Made by a program: the position numbers and the translations under genes
Notes under the pieces: generated by a model
Told to the model about the DNA's origin: nothing
Database searches by the model: none
Seen by the model: only the letters and a program-made list of their open reading frames with translations
Origin: an uncultured Bacteroides sp.
GTDB lineage: Bacteria; Bacteroidota; Bacteroidia; Bacteroidales; Bacteroidaceae
Direction of reading: 5' to 3'
DNA length: 64,000 bases
NCBI RefSeq assembly: GCF_959029255.1
Contig: NZ_CAUFUE010000013.1
Location: 60,956-124,955 of the forward strand
Shown: positions 31,945 to 40,978 of the stretch, piece after piece
Layout: each line of letters begins with the position of its first letter
Numbering within the stretch: position 1 is the stretch's first letter

Positions 31945-34299
31945 TCAGAACGGATAACCGATAGCGAAATGCAGTGCCAGACTGTCTTTGAACTTCGGAA
32001 TATTGTAATATCCCGACTTACCGGTATCATACGGGTCGTGCAAGCCGATACCCAAATCCAGACGGAAAACGAGGAAATCCAAATCATAACGTAACCCCGT
32101 TCCCGTGCCCAGAGCTATCTGTTTCGGGAAATTCTTTAAAGTCAACTCACCACCGGGACGAGCCTCATCCTTACGCATCAACCATACGTTGCCCGCATCC
32201 AAGAACACAGCCCCGTGGAGGTCACCGAGAATACGGAAACGGTATTCCACATTCGCCTCCATGCGAATGTCACCCACATGGTTGATGAAGGAATATTTGC
32301 TCTCTTTATCCGGTACATATCCGCCGGGACCTACACTACGTGCAGAGAATGCACGGATACTATTAGCACCGCCTATATAGAACTGTTCGGTATAAGGAGC
32401 CGCCAACGCATTGCCGTACGACCATATCACCCCACCCGCAATACGGGAAGCTATCATCTGGTTCTTGTCAATCTTATAATGATAACGGAACTCACTGTTC
32501 AACTTCAGGAACTGCGCAAAAGGTACGCCCAGAAGTTTTTTATCTTTCTCGCTGAAAGGCCTACCGAATATGCGATAGATACATGATGTCAGGTTACCGG
32601 CCGAAGCAACCGTAGTCTGCCACCAGATGGGATTGCGCACCCTGCGCAAAGAAGCGTTATCATACGTATAAGTATACTCCATGGCAGGAATAAACTGATT
32701 ACGCAAACTCACATAGAGCGCCGGATTGTCATCTTGCAATTCCTTAAAAGCCTCGGTAGGATTGCGCAACACATTAAAAGTCAATTTGAAAGGCGTAAAG
32801 CTGTGTTTACTCGTAGGCTTCGGCTGAAAATCGTATGTAGCGTTTCCGCCGAACGCCAGCAGTTTGTAATACTTCGCGCGGTTCAGTTGGTTGATGTACA
32901 ACTTGAAGGTCGTAGTAGCCGGGAAGTCATACTCCTTGTCTCCAAAACGGGGAAAGACTACGCGGGGGAACATCAACGAGGTAGAAAGTCCCAACTCGTA
33001 ACTGTTCATCAAAGAAGAACGGTCCTTACCCGTCTGCCACTCGTATGAACCATCCAGCTTGACATTCCAGGACTCACCACCCCCAAAGACATTATTCTTG
33101 GTTACGGTAAACGAAGCTCCCGGTCCGGTCTGGTTATTACTTTTCATCGTCACGTTGAAATCCAGTTCGGCGTCGTATGGTTTATCCAATGCAGCACGGA
33201 TATTCAAATCGAGCGTATCGGAAGCGAAAGTGGTGTCGCGAGGCGTATATTGCATTTCAAGATAACGGAAAATACCGACATTTGCCAAACGCTCCTGCAC
33301 ACGGGTCTGGCGATACAGGCTGTATAAATGCTGCATGGAACGGCGGCGAGACATGCCCGTACTATCCTGTACCTGACGTTTCGACCGATAGGCCTGATAG
33401 TCCAGCCAACGATAGAGCATATTGGGACGTACACGCAACTTGTTGTGGTAGTAGATACGCAATCCCTTATAATCCAAGCTGTCATTAGGCTGCTGCCCCT
33501 GCTTTCCATAAAGATAGAAAGCCCTGTTTCCTACATAGAACGGTTTTTCCGCAACGGCAGGCATACCGGCAACGGGTATCAACCGCATGGTGACATGACC
33601 GCCCGGCACCATGGTGGTATCAGCCTGATAGGTCAGATAGTCGGGACGGAAATAGTAACAACCTACGTTACGCAGCAAGGTACTGATGCGGGTACGCTCT
33701 CCATCCAGGTCTGTCACGTTGAACTGCTCGCCCGGACTGATAAGGGAACGACGACGGCTCAGCTCCATGATGCGCATGGTACGCTCGGTAAAACCACGGT
33801 AGTAGACGGTATCGATGAAATACGGGTTCCTCATATCCACCGTATATTGCAGTTTGGCTTTCAATGAATCCTTGGGGTCGATAAAGGTCTTATAGCTTAC
33901 GGTTCCATTGAAATAGCCGTAATCGTGCAGCAAGTTGACAGCCGCCTTCTCACGGATATCGGGGTTTACAGTCGACATAAACACCGGTTTGGCGGCAAAG
34001 CGGTTGAATATCCACTTGCCGAAACCTTTCTTGTATTTCACAAAACCATTGTACACCCACAGCCCGAGGGGGAACGGGTAACGTATGGTCGAGCTACCCA
34101 GCAAAGCATTGTTCGGCGCCGTAGCCAGCGCAGCCTCAACTTCCTCCATAGCCGTTTCACCTACCGGTGTCTCACTGCGGTTCTCCACTATCATCGGTTT
34201 TTGCCCGGTATAAAGTATCTCGCCTTCCGGCAGATGCTTGGTAGTGGAACAGCCCGCCAGAAATATCAATCCTATACTATATAGTATCAGTCGTTTCAT
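31945..34299 (-). CDS. BamA/TamA-like outer-membrane protein (TamL type)
   Basis: 784 residues. A lipobox, GLIFLAGCSTTKHLPEGE, indicates that it is lipidated, which distinguishes the Bacteroidetes TamL type from proteobacterial TamA. POTRA-like segments follow (RMRIMELSRRRSLISPGEQFNVTDLDGERTRI), then a C-terminal 16-strand-type barrel with the Omp85 motif region (GGANSIRAFSARSVGPGGY) and a terminal aromatic (FAIGYPF). With the preceding TamB gene (33-bp gap) it would form the translocation and assembly module for outer-membrane proteins or lipids. Confidence 0.9.
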   Translation of the reverse strand: MKRLILYSIGLIFLAGCSTTKHLPEGEILYTGQKPMIVENRSETPVGETAMEEVEAALATAPNNALLGSSTIRYPFPLGLWVYNGFVKYKKGFGKWIFNRFAAKPVFMSTVNPDIREKAAVNLLHDYGYFNGTVSYKTFIDPKDSLKAKLQYTVDMRNPYFIDTVYYRGFTERTMRIMELSRRRSLISPGEQFNVTDLDGERTRISTLLRNVGCYYFRPDYLTYQADTTMVPGGHVTMRLIPVAGMPAVAEKPFYVGNRAFYLYGKQGQQPNDSLDYKGLRIYYHNKLRVRPNMLYRWLDYQAYRSKRQVQDSTGMSRRRSMQHLYSLYRQTRVQERLANVGIFRYLEMQYTPRDTTFASDTLDLNIRAALDKPYDAELDFNVTMKSNNQTGPGASFTVTKNNVFGGGESWNVKLDGSYEWQTGKDRSSLMNSYELGLSTSLMFPRVVFPRFGDKEYDFPATTTFKLYINQLNRAKYYKLLAFGGNATYDFQPKPTSKHSFTPFKLTFNVLRNPTEAFKELQDDNPALYVSLRNQFIPAMEYTYTYDNASLRRVRNPIWWQTTVASAGNLTSCIYRIFGRPFSEKDKKLLGVPFAQFLKLNSEFRYHYKIDKNQMIASRIAGGVIWSYGNALAAPYTEQFYIGGANSIRAFSARSVGPGGYVPDKESKYSFINHVGDIRMEANVEYRFRILGDLHGAVFLDAGNVWLMRKDEARPGGELTLKNFPKQIALGTGTGLRYDLDFLVFRLDLGIGLHDPYDTGKSGYYNIPKFKDSLALHFAIGYPF

Positions 34300-34332
34300 A
34301 TTCTCTTTTCACTTTATCACTCTGTCACGTTA

Positions 34333-37300
34333 TCACTTTTCATCTTCCGCCACCGTCACCTTATTGCTCTTCTTTTTCTTGAAGATGAAAAGCTCTCCCA
34401 GACGGTCCATCTTACGGCGCAACACAATACCCACACCCGTCTCGGTGATTTCTCCGTCGAGCACACTCTCATAATTCTTATTGTGGAACACGCGCACATA
34501 GCGGGTACCCGAAGCATCCAGCCTGTATTCCAAAGAAATATTATCAATGAACGATTCGGCATTGTTCGTGGCATTGGCACCGGTAGATACCTTGCCGCCG
34601 ATAACGATTTGTACACGGTCATTGAACAGACGCTGCGAGTAGCGGAAACTGTAATCGGTCTGCTTGTCACCCGTTTCGGCAGAGGTGCGGTCTTCCACAC
34701 CCATTGTGAAGTTGGCGTTCACACTCTCCAGGGCAGAGCCCGCCAAAGAATTAATCTGGCTTTGCAGCACACTGTTCAGCGCGCTACCCATGCTCAGACC
34801 GCCCCCCTTCACACCGCTGTTCAGGTAAATACCCGTAGCCAGCATGGCAATAGCCTGTTTACTACGCTCTTCTGCTCCCATCGCCTGCAACTCATTTTCA
34901 ATGGTGGCATCGTCCGGGGCAGCGATATCGAATATCAGTTCAGGGGCTTCAAGGCGGTTCTTGATGGCAATGGACACATCGAAGTTCACCATGCGCGAAC
35001 CTCCGTCTCCATCGGACACGGAAGAGCGTATGCGCTCCGTCGCTTTCAGGTTAATCGTAGGATTCATCGGATTGCCCCGCCAGTCTACATAGCTGCCGCT
35101 GTTAATCTGGAATTCCTTCAAAGGGATGATAGGTAATGAATACTTCATGACGCCGCCCGAAAGCGTATAGCGCCCTGTAAGGCTCAAATCTCCCTGCGGA
35201 GTATATTGCATGTTCAGGTCGCCGCCGCCTTCCAGTTCCACAAATTTGCTCCGGTCGGGACTAAGGTCGGCACGCAGGCGCACCGCATTGTCTATATGCA
35301 CGGACATTATCATATCCATACCTCCCAGAGACATGGCGGGAGTATCATCGGCATGCACCGAAGTGGTATCCGTAAAGGAAGTGAAAGTAACCAGTCCGCT
35401 CAGGCGGTCTTCCACCGTCAACGGAGAGTCAGTCAAAACGTATGTCACATCCGTATTGCCCAGCAAATTCATGTTTCCACGCATGTTCAGGGCATCCAGC
35501 GGACCACGTATCGTAGCGTTCAGGTCTACGAATACTTTACCGTAAACCAGGCTTTCGCGCGTGCGCGGCGCATCAAGCAAAGTATAGTTCTCCGCCAGCA
35601 GTTTCAGGTTCGCCGTGGGGCGTTCCATATTGCGGAAATCTATCTTGCCGTCAATCGTGAACGGGTTCTTACTGGTGGTATAAATGGCAAATTTGTCAAA
35701 TATCAGTTGGTTATCCTTGACGCGCACCGGTCGGTTGTCGAACAAATAGCGCGCTCCTGCCTGACGGGCATATACCGATACGCTATCGAACGTTATATCC
35801 CCGTTCACCACCGGTTTTTCCAACGGTCCGTAGATGTACATCCCGCCATCGATATCTCCTGAAAGCGAAACCATCTGGTCGGGGATAAAGGCATTGGCTA
35901 TCCGCATCGGGAAGTGTTCAAAGTTGGTGGTAACTTCCAACGTATCTTTACCATTGGTTTGCGTCAATATGCCATCGGCAGTCATCACTTCCTGGTTGTC
36001 AAAGCTGAAATAGGTATTCAGATAATGCGCTCCTTTATCGCCGGGCAACCAAGTAGCACCCAGTCCGATGTCACCTACAGGCTGGCGCTCATACGTCAGT
36101 TGCTCCACATTGGCTTCGGAAGATACCTGCAAGGAAGTAGCGGTTTGTATGTATTGGGCTTCTACCGTTAACAGTCCGGTCAGCCGCGGCATGTAAGGAA
36201 GTACCTCACTCAACTCTCCCAGTTGCAAGCGGCTAAGTTCCACATTGATATTCTGCAACGAAATACTATCGTTCTTGTCGGACTGCATCCGGAAACACAA
36301 TCCGTTATCGCTATCCATATCCACATTGGCGTAGACACGCATATTCTTATGCAGATATATCCAGTTGCTGTCGTCCACAAAATGGAACTTGCGGAAGGCG
36401 ATGACAGGTTCGGCAGGCGTCAGGCTGAACAGCACACCGTTTCCTTGTCCGTTTCCTTTAGTCAGCGGGCGGGCATTGACACCGAAGAGCACACCGGTCT
36501 TTCCCTGACCGTCTACATAGTTCACAGTCAGCTCCGCATCTTCACTACGGATTTCCCCGGTGAGCGTGCTGCGGAATACGAACTGCGGATTCTTCGGCCC
36601 GTTAATCACACCTCCCTGCAAAGTCATGCGGGCGGTGTCTTGCTTGATGGCAAAGAAGATGGTATCGAGTTGCAGCGAGTCCATACGCAAGCCATGGATG
36701 GCTGTCCGCCCATTGATGCCCCTCGTCGGGGTAGAGCCAAAGCGGAGTATGAAGTCATTGAACGAAATATCTTTGGTTTTCAGGAAGTAGCTGACCGGAT
36801 TTTGCTTTCCTGCCGTCAACTGCATACCTGCCGACGGAAGTACGCGGCGCAGGGCGGCATGGTCAAGCAGTTTCTCGTCCCACTGCTTCATCAGTATGGT
36901 TGCAAATTCATCCGATTGCTCTATCAATTTCTTCAGGGTGCTGCGGGCACGGAACTGAAAGTCCATATCGCCCGCGTCCATCCTCAACTTAATGGAATCG
37001 TGGCGCGCTTCCGCTCCCAGGCGGAAACCGAACGGATGTTCCAAAGGTTTCGGAGCAATGCCCAGCTTGTGTAAATTCAAATCTTCCACATTCACGTCAA
37101 GTTTGCCGTCCATGTACTTTCTGTCAAGGCGCATATCGGCATCCGCCCGCATTTTCAACAGGGGGTTGTCGCTCGCCAGGTGTACCGTTGCCACGGAGGA
37201 TTTCAATCCGGCAGTCAAGTCCACGCCCGAAACGTTCCAGCGGGCATATTGCAATTCATCGAGCTTGGCTTTCAAGTCTGCAAACGTGCGACGGGAAGCT

Positions 37301-38886
37301 ATATCCACGCCCTGCCCTTTGGCAGCAACAGTTGCCGAAAGTGTATAGATGGAGTCTTTGGGCAGGAAGTTGTGAAGCTGCAAGGAATTGATATTGAGAT
37401 TGGCATGATAGGCCTCGGTAGACAAGTTGTAGGCGGCATCCAAGTCCAGTGAGCCGTCACCCTCCTTTATCTTCAACAAAGCTTTGCACTGCGAACCTTC
37501 CAACCCTAAACGTGCCATCAGGTTCATGCTGTCCGGCACCACGATAGAGCCGTCGGGCGTGATGCCTGTCAGTCCGGTAAGGAAGTTCAGGTCTTGCGTC
37601 TGCATTTCCAGGTCGAGCGAACCGCTACGGGTCAGGCTGTCCGTCAAGTTCCAGAACTCGCCGCCGCCTTTCAGTGAAAAAGCGCCGGGAAGGTCGGCCG
37701 ATATACGGGATATCTGCATCTGTTTCAGGTTTCCTTCCGTACCGGCACGAATTACCAACGGACGGAAAGGATAAGCTTTCTTGAAAGTTTCGGGCAATCC
37801 GCCTGCAAAGAGCATCACGTCCTGCTTACCGATGTTGGCATTGAAACGGGCGGTCAGGCGTCCGGTCGTGGGTATATCCACCAGTTCCCAGTAGGTCTGC
37901 GCCGTCAAGTCCATGTCGCTATGCGGGGTTTTGAGTTGCAGATAGGGGACGCGTATAACGGTTGAATCGGCAAACAAACGTCCGGTCAGTGAAGTTACGG
38001 TCAGTCCGGAACGGTCGTACATGGAGAACTCGCGGATGACGGCATTCATGTTCCGCCCGTAAGTCATCACGGAGTCGATGCCGATGCGGATGTCCCGCAA
38101 CGCAATGTGCGAAGCGTCAAAACCCTCCGCAGGAGTAGCTGTACCCGAATCGTAATTGACGGTAGCCCCCGAAAGCGCAAACTTCCTCCATCCGTAGAAT
38201 TGCCGTTTGAGGTCGGCACTCGCGTCTTCTATATTCGCATCTCCAATGTGGGCGGCTAGAGCCATAGAGTCGAGCGGCATCTGCAAATCCACCGAAACAT
38301 TTTTCAGTTTCAGATTGTGCAGGGCTATCCGCCAGTTCACGGCAGTTTCGGTGGTATCTTTGGGAGCTTCGGTAGTGTCGGCAAGCATCACTTGTATATG
38401 GGTGTCGCTCAGCTCCACGCTATTCAGCACGGCATCTTCTTTTTTCAGGTCGATGCCATGGCTCTCAAGGAAGAAGCGGCCGAGCGTACCTTTTATATGC
38501 ATACCTTCCATCAGGGTGGAAGAATTAACGGCAACTTGTCGCAAGGTGACGTCATCTATCTCTACCCTACCTTTTAATAAAGGCCATGCCTGCACACGCA
38601 CGTTCAAGCTTTCAAGACTCAGCAACGTATCGGGATGTTGCACATCGACTGCACTGTCCGCCCGTTGCACCACCTGCACCCCCCGCACAAGCAAGTTCAA
38701 AGGGAAACGGAGGTCGATACGCTCTACGGAAATATTCATACCCGTAGCGTCGGATGCTATCGCCGTGGCCTGCTTCCGTATAAAATTCTGTACGGGAGGT
38801 ACATAAAGCAATATCATCAGTATTACAAATAGGATAATAGGAGTGAGTAGCACCCAAAGTGCTCCCTTTAGCCATTTTCTTCTCAT
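34333..38886 (-). CDS. tamB: Translocation and assembly module subunit TamB (AsmA-like)
   Basis: 1517 residues, the longest gene of the window. One N-terminal membrane anchor (ALWVLLTPIILFVILMILLYV) is followed by a very long repetitive beta-rich body (AsmA/TamB beta-taco type) and the C-terminal TamB/DUF490 domain (IAAPDDATIENELQAMGAEER, YRLDASGTRYVRVFHNKNYES, GVGIVLRRKMDRLGELF). It spans the periplasm and works with the TamA-like protein encoded next; such bridge proteins are also linked to phospholipid transport. Coding is continuous with no frameshift. Confidence 0.93.
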   Translation of the reverse strand: MRRKWLKGALWVLLTPIILFVILMILLYVPPVQNFIRKQATAIASDATGMNISVERIDLRFPLNLLVRGVQVVQRADSAVDVQHPDTLLSLESLNVRVQAWPLLKGRVEIDDVTLRQVAVNSSTLMEGMHIKGTLGRFFLESHGIDLKKEDAVLNSVELSDTHIQVMLADTTEAPKDTTETAVNWRIALHNLKLKNVSVDLQMPLDSMALAAHIGDANIEDASADLKRQFYGWRKFALSGATVNYDSGTATPAEGFDASHIALRDIRIGIDSVMTYGRNMNAVIREFSMYDRSGLTVTSLTGRLFADSTVIRVPYLQLKTPHSDMDLTAQTYWELVDIPTTGRLTARFNANIGKQDVMLFAGGLPETFKKAYPFRPLVIRAGTEGNLKQMQISRISADLPGAFSLKGGGEFWNLTDSLTRSGSLDLEMQTQDLNFLTGLTGITPDGSIVVPDSMNLMARLGLEGSQCKALLKIKEGDGSLDLDAAYNLSTEAYHANLNINSLQLHNFLPKDSIYTLSATVAAKGQGVDIASRRTFADLKAKLDELQYARWNVSGVDLTAGLKSSVATVHLASDNPLLKMRADADMRLDRKYMDGKLDVNVEDLNLHKLGIAPKPLEHPFGFRLGAEARHDSIKLRMDAGDMDFQFRARSTLKKLIEQSDEFATILMKQWDEKLLDHAALRRVLPSAGMQLTAGKQNPVSYFLKTKDISFNDFILRFGSTPTRGINGRTAIHGLRMDSLQLDTIFFAIKQDTARMTLQGGVINGPKNPQFVFRSTLTGEIRSEDAELTVNYVDGQGKTGVLFGVNARPLTKGNGQGNGVLFSLTPAEPVIAFRKFHFVDDSNWIYLHKNMRVYANVDMDSDNGLCFRMQSDKNDSISLQNINVELSRLQLGELSEVLPYMPRLTGLLTVEAQYIQTATSLQVSSEANVEQLTYERQPVGDIGLGATWLPGDKGAHYLNTYFSFDNQEVMTADGILTQTNGKDTLEVTTNFEHFPMRIANAFIPDQMVSLSGDIDGGMYIYGPLEKPVVNGDITFDSVSVYARQAGARYLFDNRPVRVKDNQLIFDKFAIYTTSKNPFTIDGKIDFRNMERPTANLKLLAENYTLLDAPRTRESLVYGKVFVDLNATIRGPLDALNMRGNMNLLGNTDVTYVLTDSPLTVEDRLSGLVTFTSFTDTTSVHADDTPAMSLGGMDMIMSVHIDNAVRLRADLSPDRSKFVELEGGGDLNMQYTPQGDLSLTGRYTLSGGVMKYSLPIIPLKEFQINSGSYVDWRGNPMNPTINLKATERIRSSVSDGDGGSRMVNFDVSIAIKNRLEAPELIFDIAAPDDATIENELQAMGAEERSKQAIAMLATGIYLNSGVKGGGLSMGSALNSVLQSQINSLAGSALESVNANFTMGVEDRTSAETGDKQTDYSFRYSQRLFNDRVQIVIGGKVSTGANATNNAESFIDNISLEYRLDASGTRYVRVFHNKNYESVLDGEITETGVGIVLRRKMDRLGELFIFKKKKSNKVTVAEDEK

Positions 38887-39254
38887 TGGAACTTCAAACT
38901 GTCATCTATTAAAAGTTGTACAAAGTAAACAATTTATTTCGACATAAAGTTCCTAAAGGATAAAAATACTGTGATAGGGAGGGATGGATGATAGATGTGG
39001 ATGGCTAAAAAGAAACTTCGGGCACTACTGATTACACAAATAAAAAGCACTTCTCATCAAAAATACTGCTTATTTTTTTTTAATTTGATTAAAATTACTA
39101 TATTTGTTCAATGTTGGATTAAGTCACAGTTTCATTCGATATATACATCAAGAAGTGGTATTGTTTTCCCCTCACTCAAACGATAGGAATTCCCCGGATA
39201 GAACAATAAGCTCCCCACTCCCATTTATTAACGCTATTCCCGGAACGCTGATAG
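38887..39254. other. Intergenic region upstream of the tamB and duplicated genes
   Basis: An AT-rich stretch. A plus-strand -7 box (TATATTTG, 39099-39106) is the only clear signal. Short open frames occur here (for example ending LPFINAIPGTLIAEIRQR at about 39286) but have no credible start and may belong to the decayed gene listed next. Confidence 0.45.
39099..39106 (+). promoter_or_regulatory. -7 promoter box (TATATTTG)
   Basis: Exact TAnnTTTG match, about 350 bp upstream of the first duplicated gene. It could drive the remnant frame and the duplicated genes. Confidence 0.4.
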
Positions 39255-39461
39255 CAGAAATCCGACAAAGAACTCATAGATCATAAAGGAAACTTACGCC
39301 CAGGAGTGGAACTTATAACTCTCGAGGATGAAATATTAAATAAAATCATTCCCGTTTTCCATAAAAAGCACTATACAAACGACAAATATCCCTTTGATTA
39401 TAATCGACCCGGATTAGAGAATTTTAATTGTATAAGAAAACTAACAACTGATTGCTTATGA
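39255..39461 (+). pseudogene. Remnant coding frame overlapping the first duplicated gene
   Basis: A protein-like frame with no ATG runs from a stop at 39252-39254 to TGA at 39459-39461, reading ...DHKGNLRPGVELITLEDE... and ending FNCIRKLTTDCL. A GTG at 39306 is the only plausible start (51 residues). The stop overlaps the ATG of the next gene, as in translational coupling. Another frame just upstream (ending at 39286) has similar protein-like composition, so a frameshifted, truncated gene is possible. No family recognised. Confidence 0.35.
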
Positions 39462-40036
39462 AAACTATTACTTCAATTTTATGTATGTTGTTTTGCTGCA
39501 TATATACTGATGCGCAAACGAACTATTACACAGAAACCAAAACTTTTTATGAAGACGGGTATACTTACCAATGTGACCTCAGGAAATCCGGATTCGTAAC
39601 ACTTTACAACAAGGATAATAAATGGACTTATGAAGATGAAATATACAAAGACACAGGAGAGACATTTGTCGTGCCAGATGCAGGAATAGACTTAACCGAG
39701 GATGATACATGGACAGATGAGAAATGTAGAACCATTGTAGTGGAAGCATTCACTACTGAACAAAAACTAAGAGTGAAGGGGAGAAAAGTCTCTATAGTAA
39801 TGTGCATAAATACAGATACAGGAAAAGTGGATGAAGTAAACTTTGAATTTGTAAATTTCGGAGGATATGCTACAATTCCCGTTTCTGTTTATAGAAAGAT
39901 AGAACTGGAAGTTAAAAAGAATATATGGTTTAAATTGACAGACGAAGGAAGAAAATTAAATTATATATACCAATGGTGGGCCCAAGACCCGAATGATTCC
40001 CCATTGAGAGCAATCCGCCGTCTTCAGTTGCAGTGA
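39458..40036 (+). CDS. Secreted protein of unknown function, copy 1
   Basis: 192 residues from the ATG at 39458; a TTG two codons earlier is in frame but unlikely. A signal peptide (MKTITSILCMLFCCIYTDA) ends before QTNYYTETKTFYEDGYTY. The mature part has DLRKSGFVTLYNKDNKW, VSIVMCINTDTGKVDEVNF and a C-terminal FKLTDEGRKLNYIYQWW. It resembles secreted DUF proteins found in multiple copies in Bacteroides (perhaps DUF5043); this assignment is unsure. There are no catalytic motifs. The ATG overlaps the stop of the remnant frame upstream. Confidence 0.8.
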   Translation: MKTITSILCMLFCCIYTDAQTNYYTETKTFYEDGYTYQCDLRKSGFVTLYNKDNKWTYEDEIYKDTGETFVVPDAGIDLTEDDTWTDEKCRTIVVEAFTTEQKLRVKGRKVSIVMCINTDTGKVDEVNFEFVNFGGYATIPVSVYRKIELEVKKNIWFKLTDEGRKLNYIYQWWAQDPNDSPLRAIRRLQLQ

Positions 40037-40152
40037 CAAAAATTAAAAACCAATTTGTTTATCATCGATATATGAGATACAAATAGATATGAAGTATTAC
40101 TAAAACCGAGAGTTAAGCTGAATTGTAGAAAAGAAACGTCAACATATTGCTT

Positions 40153-40731
40153 ATGAAAACTATTACTTCAATTTTATGGATGTTGTTTTGCTGCATATAT
40201 ACTGATGCGCAAACGAACTATTACACAGAAACCAAAACTTTTTATGAAGACGGGTATACTTACCAATGTGACCTCAGGAAATCCGGATTCGTAACACTTT
40301 ACAACAAGGATAATAAATGGACTTATGAAGATGAAATATACAAAGACACAGGAGAGACATTTGTCGTGCCAGATGCAGGAATAGACTTAACCGAGGATGA
40401 TACATGGACAGATGAGAAATGTAGAACCATTGTAGTGGAAGCATTCACTACTGAACAAAAACTAAGAGTGAAGGGGAGAAAAGTCTCTATAGTAATGTGC
40501 ATAAATACAGATACAGGAAAAGTGGATGAAGTAAACTTTGAATTTGTAAATTTCGGAGGATATGCTACAATTCCCGTTTCTGTTTATAGAAAGATAGAAC
40601 TGGAAGTTAAAAAGAATATATGGTTTAAATTGACAGACGAAGGAAGAAAATTAAATTATATATACCAATGGTGGGCCCAAGACCCGAATGATTCCCCATT
40701 GAGAGCAATCCGCCGTCTTCAGTTGCAGTGA
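40153..40731 (+). CDS. Secreted protein of unknown function, copy 2
   Basis: Identical to copy 1 except that residue 11 of the signal peptide is Trp instead of Cys (TGG/TGT). Start at the ATG at 40153. It lies 116 bp after copy 1 and carries its own identical downstream flank. Because the mature proteins are the same, the duplication changes dosage, not sequence. Confidence 0.8.
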   Translation: MKTITSILWMLFCCIYTDAQTNYYTETKTFYEDGYTYQCDLRKSGFVTLYNKDNKWTYEDEIYKDTGETFVVPDAGIDLTEDDTWTDEKCRTIVVEAFTTEQKLRVKGRKVSIVMCINTDTGKVDEVNFEFVNFGGYATIPVSVYRKIELEVKKNIWFKLTDEGRKLNYIYQWWAQDPNDSPLRAIRRLQLQ

Positions 40732-40853
40732 CAAAAATTAAAAACCAATTTGTTTATCATCGATATATGAGATACAAATAGATATGAAGTATTACTAAAA
40801 CCGAGAGTTGAGCTGAATTGTAGAAAGGAAACGTCAACATAATTAACGCTATT

Positions 40854-40940
40854 GTGCCACCTTATTGGCACAGTCTTGCCACTTCATTGGCAAAGCTGTG
40901 CCACTCTATAGGCACAACCGTGCCAATGAAGTGGCAATAA
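40854..40940. repeat. 22-bp-period array of small palindromes
   Basis: Four units start at 40854, 40876, 40898 and 40920, exactly 22 bp apart. Each is a dyad GTGCCA/TTGCCA ... TGGCAC/TGGCAA with 6 central bases and a short spacer. Unit 2 is nearly the reverse complement of unit 4, so the array can also fold as one larger hairpin. It lies between the duplicated gene and the 3' end of the histidine kinase gene. Confidence 0.8.
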
Positions 40941-40978
40941 GCGGCACCTATAGTATACTGAACAAGGTTGACTATTTG

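Larger units (their letters stand above)
39451..40840 (+). repeat. Tandem duplication of a 695-bp unit
   Basis: Unit 1 (39451-40145) and unit 2 (40146-40840) abut exactly and are the same length. Only three substitutions were seen by eye: one changes codon 11 (Cys to Trp) and two lie in the downstream flank (AGTTAAGC/AGTTGAGC and GAAAAGAA/GAAAGGAA). Each unit contains one complete gene. Confidence 0.95.

Noticed and set aside
38995..39186. A 63-residue gene upstream of the duplication
   Set aside because: Low-complexity, Lys/Phe/Ile-rich translation of AT-rich DNA; the promoter box lies inside it.
39452..39457. TTG starts for the two duplicated genes (39452 and 40147)
   Set aside because: The in-frame ATG two codons later gives a standard signal peptide.
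40854..40940. A CRISPR array
   Set aside because: The repeat period is only 22 bp, there are no unique 30-bp-class spacers, and no cas genes are in the window. It is a row of small dyads.
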